Of a stretch of 7,646 bases of DNA, positions 5,863 to 7,646 are shown in pieces. This stretch comes from Hyphomicrobiales bacterium (GTDB lineage: Bacteria > Pseudomonadota > Alphaproteobacteria > Rhizobiales > Aestuariivirgaceae), in the NCBI GenBank assembly GCA_025362535.1, contig JANYGE010000310.1:1-7646 (forward strand), written 5' to 3'. The notes under the pieces were generated by a model. The model ran no database searches. It saw nothing but the letters and a program-made list of their open reading frames with translations, and was not told where the DNA came from. Position 1 is the first letter of the stretch. Every line of letters starts with the position of its first letter. A program made the translations under genes and the position numbers.

Positions 5863-6988
5863 CGATAAACTGCGCCCTGAAACCATTGCGGCGCATGCCT
5901 TGCGGGCCCTTGACCCAGCGACGGGTGCTGTGGTGCCACCAATTTATCTTTCGACCACTTATGCGCGCGATGAAAACTATGCGCCGCTGCTCAAAGAAAA
6001 TTATGTGCGGGCGGGCAATCCCACACTCTGGCAAGCAGAAGAAATGATTACGGCTTTAGAGCGCGGCGCTGCTTCCTTATTGTTTGCTTCCGGCATGGCC
6101 GCACTTACCACTTTGTTTGAGACTATTCCGCAAGGCGCACATGTGGTGGCCCCCGCTGTGATGTATTATGGCACACGCAATTGGCTGCAGCGCTTAGAAG
6201 AAAAAGGCCGGATTTCGCTCACGCTTTTTGAACATGGAAAAATTGCCGAGGCCCTGCGGCCCACCACGGATCTGGTGTGGATTGAAACGCCGAACAACCC
6301 CATGTGGGATGTGACCGATATTGAGCTTGCCGCAAAACTTGCCCATCGAGTTGGCGCAGTTCTGGCCGTTGATGCAACCTCGCTAGGTGCGGTGACGACA
6401 CTGCCTTTGACCTTAGGTGCAGATATTGTTTTTCATTCCGCCACCAAATATCTCAATGGTCATTCTGATGTTTTGGCTGGAGTCTTGGTGACCCGTGACG
6501 TGAACCCGCGCTGGACCGAGATTGCCAGTTTGCGGGCTAAGCTTGGTTCGCCTCTTGCGCCGTTTGAATGCTGGCTTCTGATGCGGGGCATGCGGACCCT
6601 GTTTGTGCGTTACGCCCAAGCCTCTAATAATGCGCTCGCCCTTGCGCGGCATTTTTCCAATCATGCAAAATTGGAGCGGGTTTTATATCCGGGCCTTGCC
6701 ACCCATCCCGGCCATGATATTGCGCGGCGACAAATGACCAATGGCTATGGCGGCATGATGAGTTTAATGCTCAAGGGCAGCTTTGCCCAATCGCAAAAAT
6801 TCTGCACGCTGCTCAAAGTGATTGTGCCTGCAACCTCATTGGGTGGTGTCGAGAGTCTGGCCGAACACCGCAAGACGGTTGAAGGACCAGAAAGCACGCT
6901 GCCTGATAATTTGGTGCGTCTCTCGATTGGCATTGAGAACGTGAATGATTTGGTGGCCGATATTGAGCAGGCGCTGAAGGAGATTTAG
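5855..6988 (+). CDS. MetC-like Cys/Met metabolism PLP-dependent enzyme (probable cystathionine beta-lyase)
   Basis: This fold-type I PLP enzyme of the trans-sulfuration family is 377 residues from ATG 5855. An in-frame ATG at 5843 would add four residues; 5855 is preferred because GGCGGA precedes it by 4 nt. By this numbering YVRAGNPT (50-57) supplies the Tyr and Arg that hold the cofactor phosphate, and SGMAA (79-83) the phosphate loop. IETPNNP (143-149) and VDATS (172-176, Asp173 to the pyridine nitrogen) follow. HSATKYLNGHSD (194-205) carries the Schiff-base lysine, Lys198. SLGGVESL (328-335) and LVRLSIGIE (353-361) include the substrate-carboxylate arginine. ATKYxxGHSD recalls cystathionine beta-lyase, while SLGGxESL lacks the SWGG tryptophan of E. 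coli MetC and looks like gamma-synthase or gamma-lyase. The substrate is therefore open. It overlaps the SDR gene by 8 nt and meets tlyA tail to tail. Confidence 0.88.
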   Translation: MSNDKLRPETIAAHALRALDPATGAVVPPIYLSTTYARDENYAPLLKENYVRAGNPTLWQAEEMITALERGAASLLFASGMAALTTLFETIPQGAHVVAPAVMYYGTRNWLQRLEEKGRISLTLFEHGKIAEALRPTTDLVWIETPNNPMWDVTDIELAAKLAHRVGAVLAVDATSLGAVTTLPLTLGADIVFHSATKYLNGHSDVLAGVLVTRDVNPRWTEIASLRAKLGSPLAPFECWLLMRGMRTLFVRYAQASNNALALARHFSNHAKLERVLYPGLATHPGHDIARRQMTNGYGGMMSLMLKGSFAQSQKFCTLLKVIVPATSLGGVESLAEHRKTVEGPESTLPDNLVRLSIGIENVNDLVADIEQALKEI

Positions 6989-7646
6989 TTTTTCCGCGCC
7001 GCAATCAGAAACTCAGCATTGCCATCGCCGCCGTCCATGGGTGACGGAATTAGTCCGTATACTGACCAATTATTGCTGACAAGAAACTCCGCAACTTCGG
7101 TGCATACGCGCTCATGCGCCAATTCATCTTTCACCATGCCACCGCGGGTGACGCCGTGGCGACCGACTTCGAATTGCGGTTTAATCAAAGCTATGAGTTC
7201 GCTGCCACTCTTCACTAAATCCAAAGCTTTTGGCAATGCAATGTGAAGGGGAATAAAGCTTACATCACAAAGGATTAGCGATACATCCTCAGAAATATGT
7301 TCAAGTTCTAAATCTCGCGCATTGAGGCCCTCATGCAGCGTGATGCGCGGGCCTTCCAGCATCATTTGGCCGTGACCCACATCAATGGCGAACACATGTT
7401 CAGCACCGCGTTGCAGCAGCACTTGGGTGAAGCCACCTGTCGATGCACCGATATCTAAACAGATACGACCTTCGGGATTTATGCTGAAGTGATCTAAAGC
7501 ATGAATAAGCTTTAGCGCTGAACGCGAGACATATTTCTGGGCTTCATCAGCAGTGGTCAGCACGGCCTCTTGAAGTACCATTTGCGATGGCTTGCGGGCA
7601 GGTTCACCATCCACCAAAATTGTGCCCCGCAAAATGGCATCACGGG
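6985..7646 (-). CDS. tlyA: TlyA family rRNA (cytidine-2'-O)-methyltransferase, 5' end missing
   Basis: TlyA proteins methylate ribose 2'-hydroxyls of 23S (some also 16S) rRNA using S-adenosylmethionine, in the cytosol; they were formerly called hemolysin A. The 219 visible residues begin in the S4 RNA-binding domain (RDAILRGTILVDGEPARKPSQ), whose first 20-odd residues lie beyond the right edge. The linker AQKYVSRSALKL leads to the Rossmann-type methyltransferase domain with the SAM motif LDIGASTGGF (visible residues 63-72), then AIDVGHGQ (86-93). The catalytic K-D-K-E tetrad appears complete: Lys45 (RSALKL), Asp127 (CDVSFIPL), Lys155 (LIKPQFEVGR) and Glu211 (GNAEFLIAARK). The TTG at 7632 that could open a shorter frame is only an internal Leu codon of the S4 domain. 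The gene converges on the MetC-like gene, with stop codons overlapping over 6985-6988. Confidence 0.93.
   Translation of the reverse strand, partial: RDAILRGTILVDGEPARKPSQMVLQEAVLTTADEAQKYVSRSALKLIHALDHFSINPEGRICLDIGASTGGFTQVLLQRGAEHVFAIDVGHGQMMLEGPRITLHEGLNARDLELEHISEDVSLILCDVSFIPLHIALPKALDLVKSGSELIALIKPQFEVGRHGVTRGGMVKDELAHERVCTEVAEFLVSNNWSVYGLIPSPMDGGDGNAEFLIAARKN

Noticed and set aside
1..7646. Search by eye for CRISPR repeats, tRNA or rRNA genes, insertion-sequence ends, attachment sites, toxin-antitoxin or phage genes.
   Set aside because: None seen; almost all bases are accounted for by recognisable protein-coding genes.

Overview
The window looks like chromosomal DNA of an alphaproteobacterium with moderate GC content. 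This rests on the FabI, PdxH and TlyA sequences, which resemble alphaproteobacterial (Hyphomicrobiales-like) homologues as I remember them, and on the tight gene packing. No search was possible, so the taxonomy is inference. Nearly every base is coding. I see no tRNA, rRNA, insertion sequence, CRISPR array or phage gene.

Layout. On the minus strand at the left are a histidine phosphatase (1-564, running off the left edge) and, upstream of it and overlapping it by 14 nt, the enoyl-ACP reductase gene fabI (551-1375). A 158-bp divergent intergenic region (1376-1533) follows and is the only sizeable non-coding stretch. It carries repeated TTAAC/GTTAA half-sites that could be an operator. From 1534 to 6988 there are eight plus-strand genes packed like one operon: a DoxX-family membrane protein, an ArsR-type repressor, a protein with two fused AHSA1/SRPBCC domains, a RibD C-terminal-domain (DHFR-like) reductase, a membrane-anchored SRPBCC protein, pdxH, a short-chain dehydrogenase, and a MetC-like PLP-dependent sulfur amino acid enzyme. 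The gaps are -1, +4, -4, +42, -1, +2 and about -8 nt. On the right, the minus-strand tlyA-type rRNA methyltransferase gene converges on the MetC-like gene. Their stop codons overlap by 4 bp, and tlyA runs off the right edge.

How the genes may work together. The left part of the array (DoxX, ArsR, tandem AHSA1, RibD_C) looks like an accessory regulatory or stress cassette: a small repressor translated together with small-molecule-binding proteins and a predicted NAD(P)H-dependent reductase. The right part is core metabolism: PdxH makes pyridoxal 5'-phosphate and the MetC-like enzyme uses it. Translational overlap joins the two halves through the membrane-anchored SRPBCC gene and pdxH. A cassette inserted between fabI and pdxH is a reasonable hypothesis but cannot be proved from this window. 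The most unusual points are this hybrid array, the fused AHSA1 pair and the inverted repeats in the divergent promoter region. Individually the genes belong to known families.
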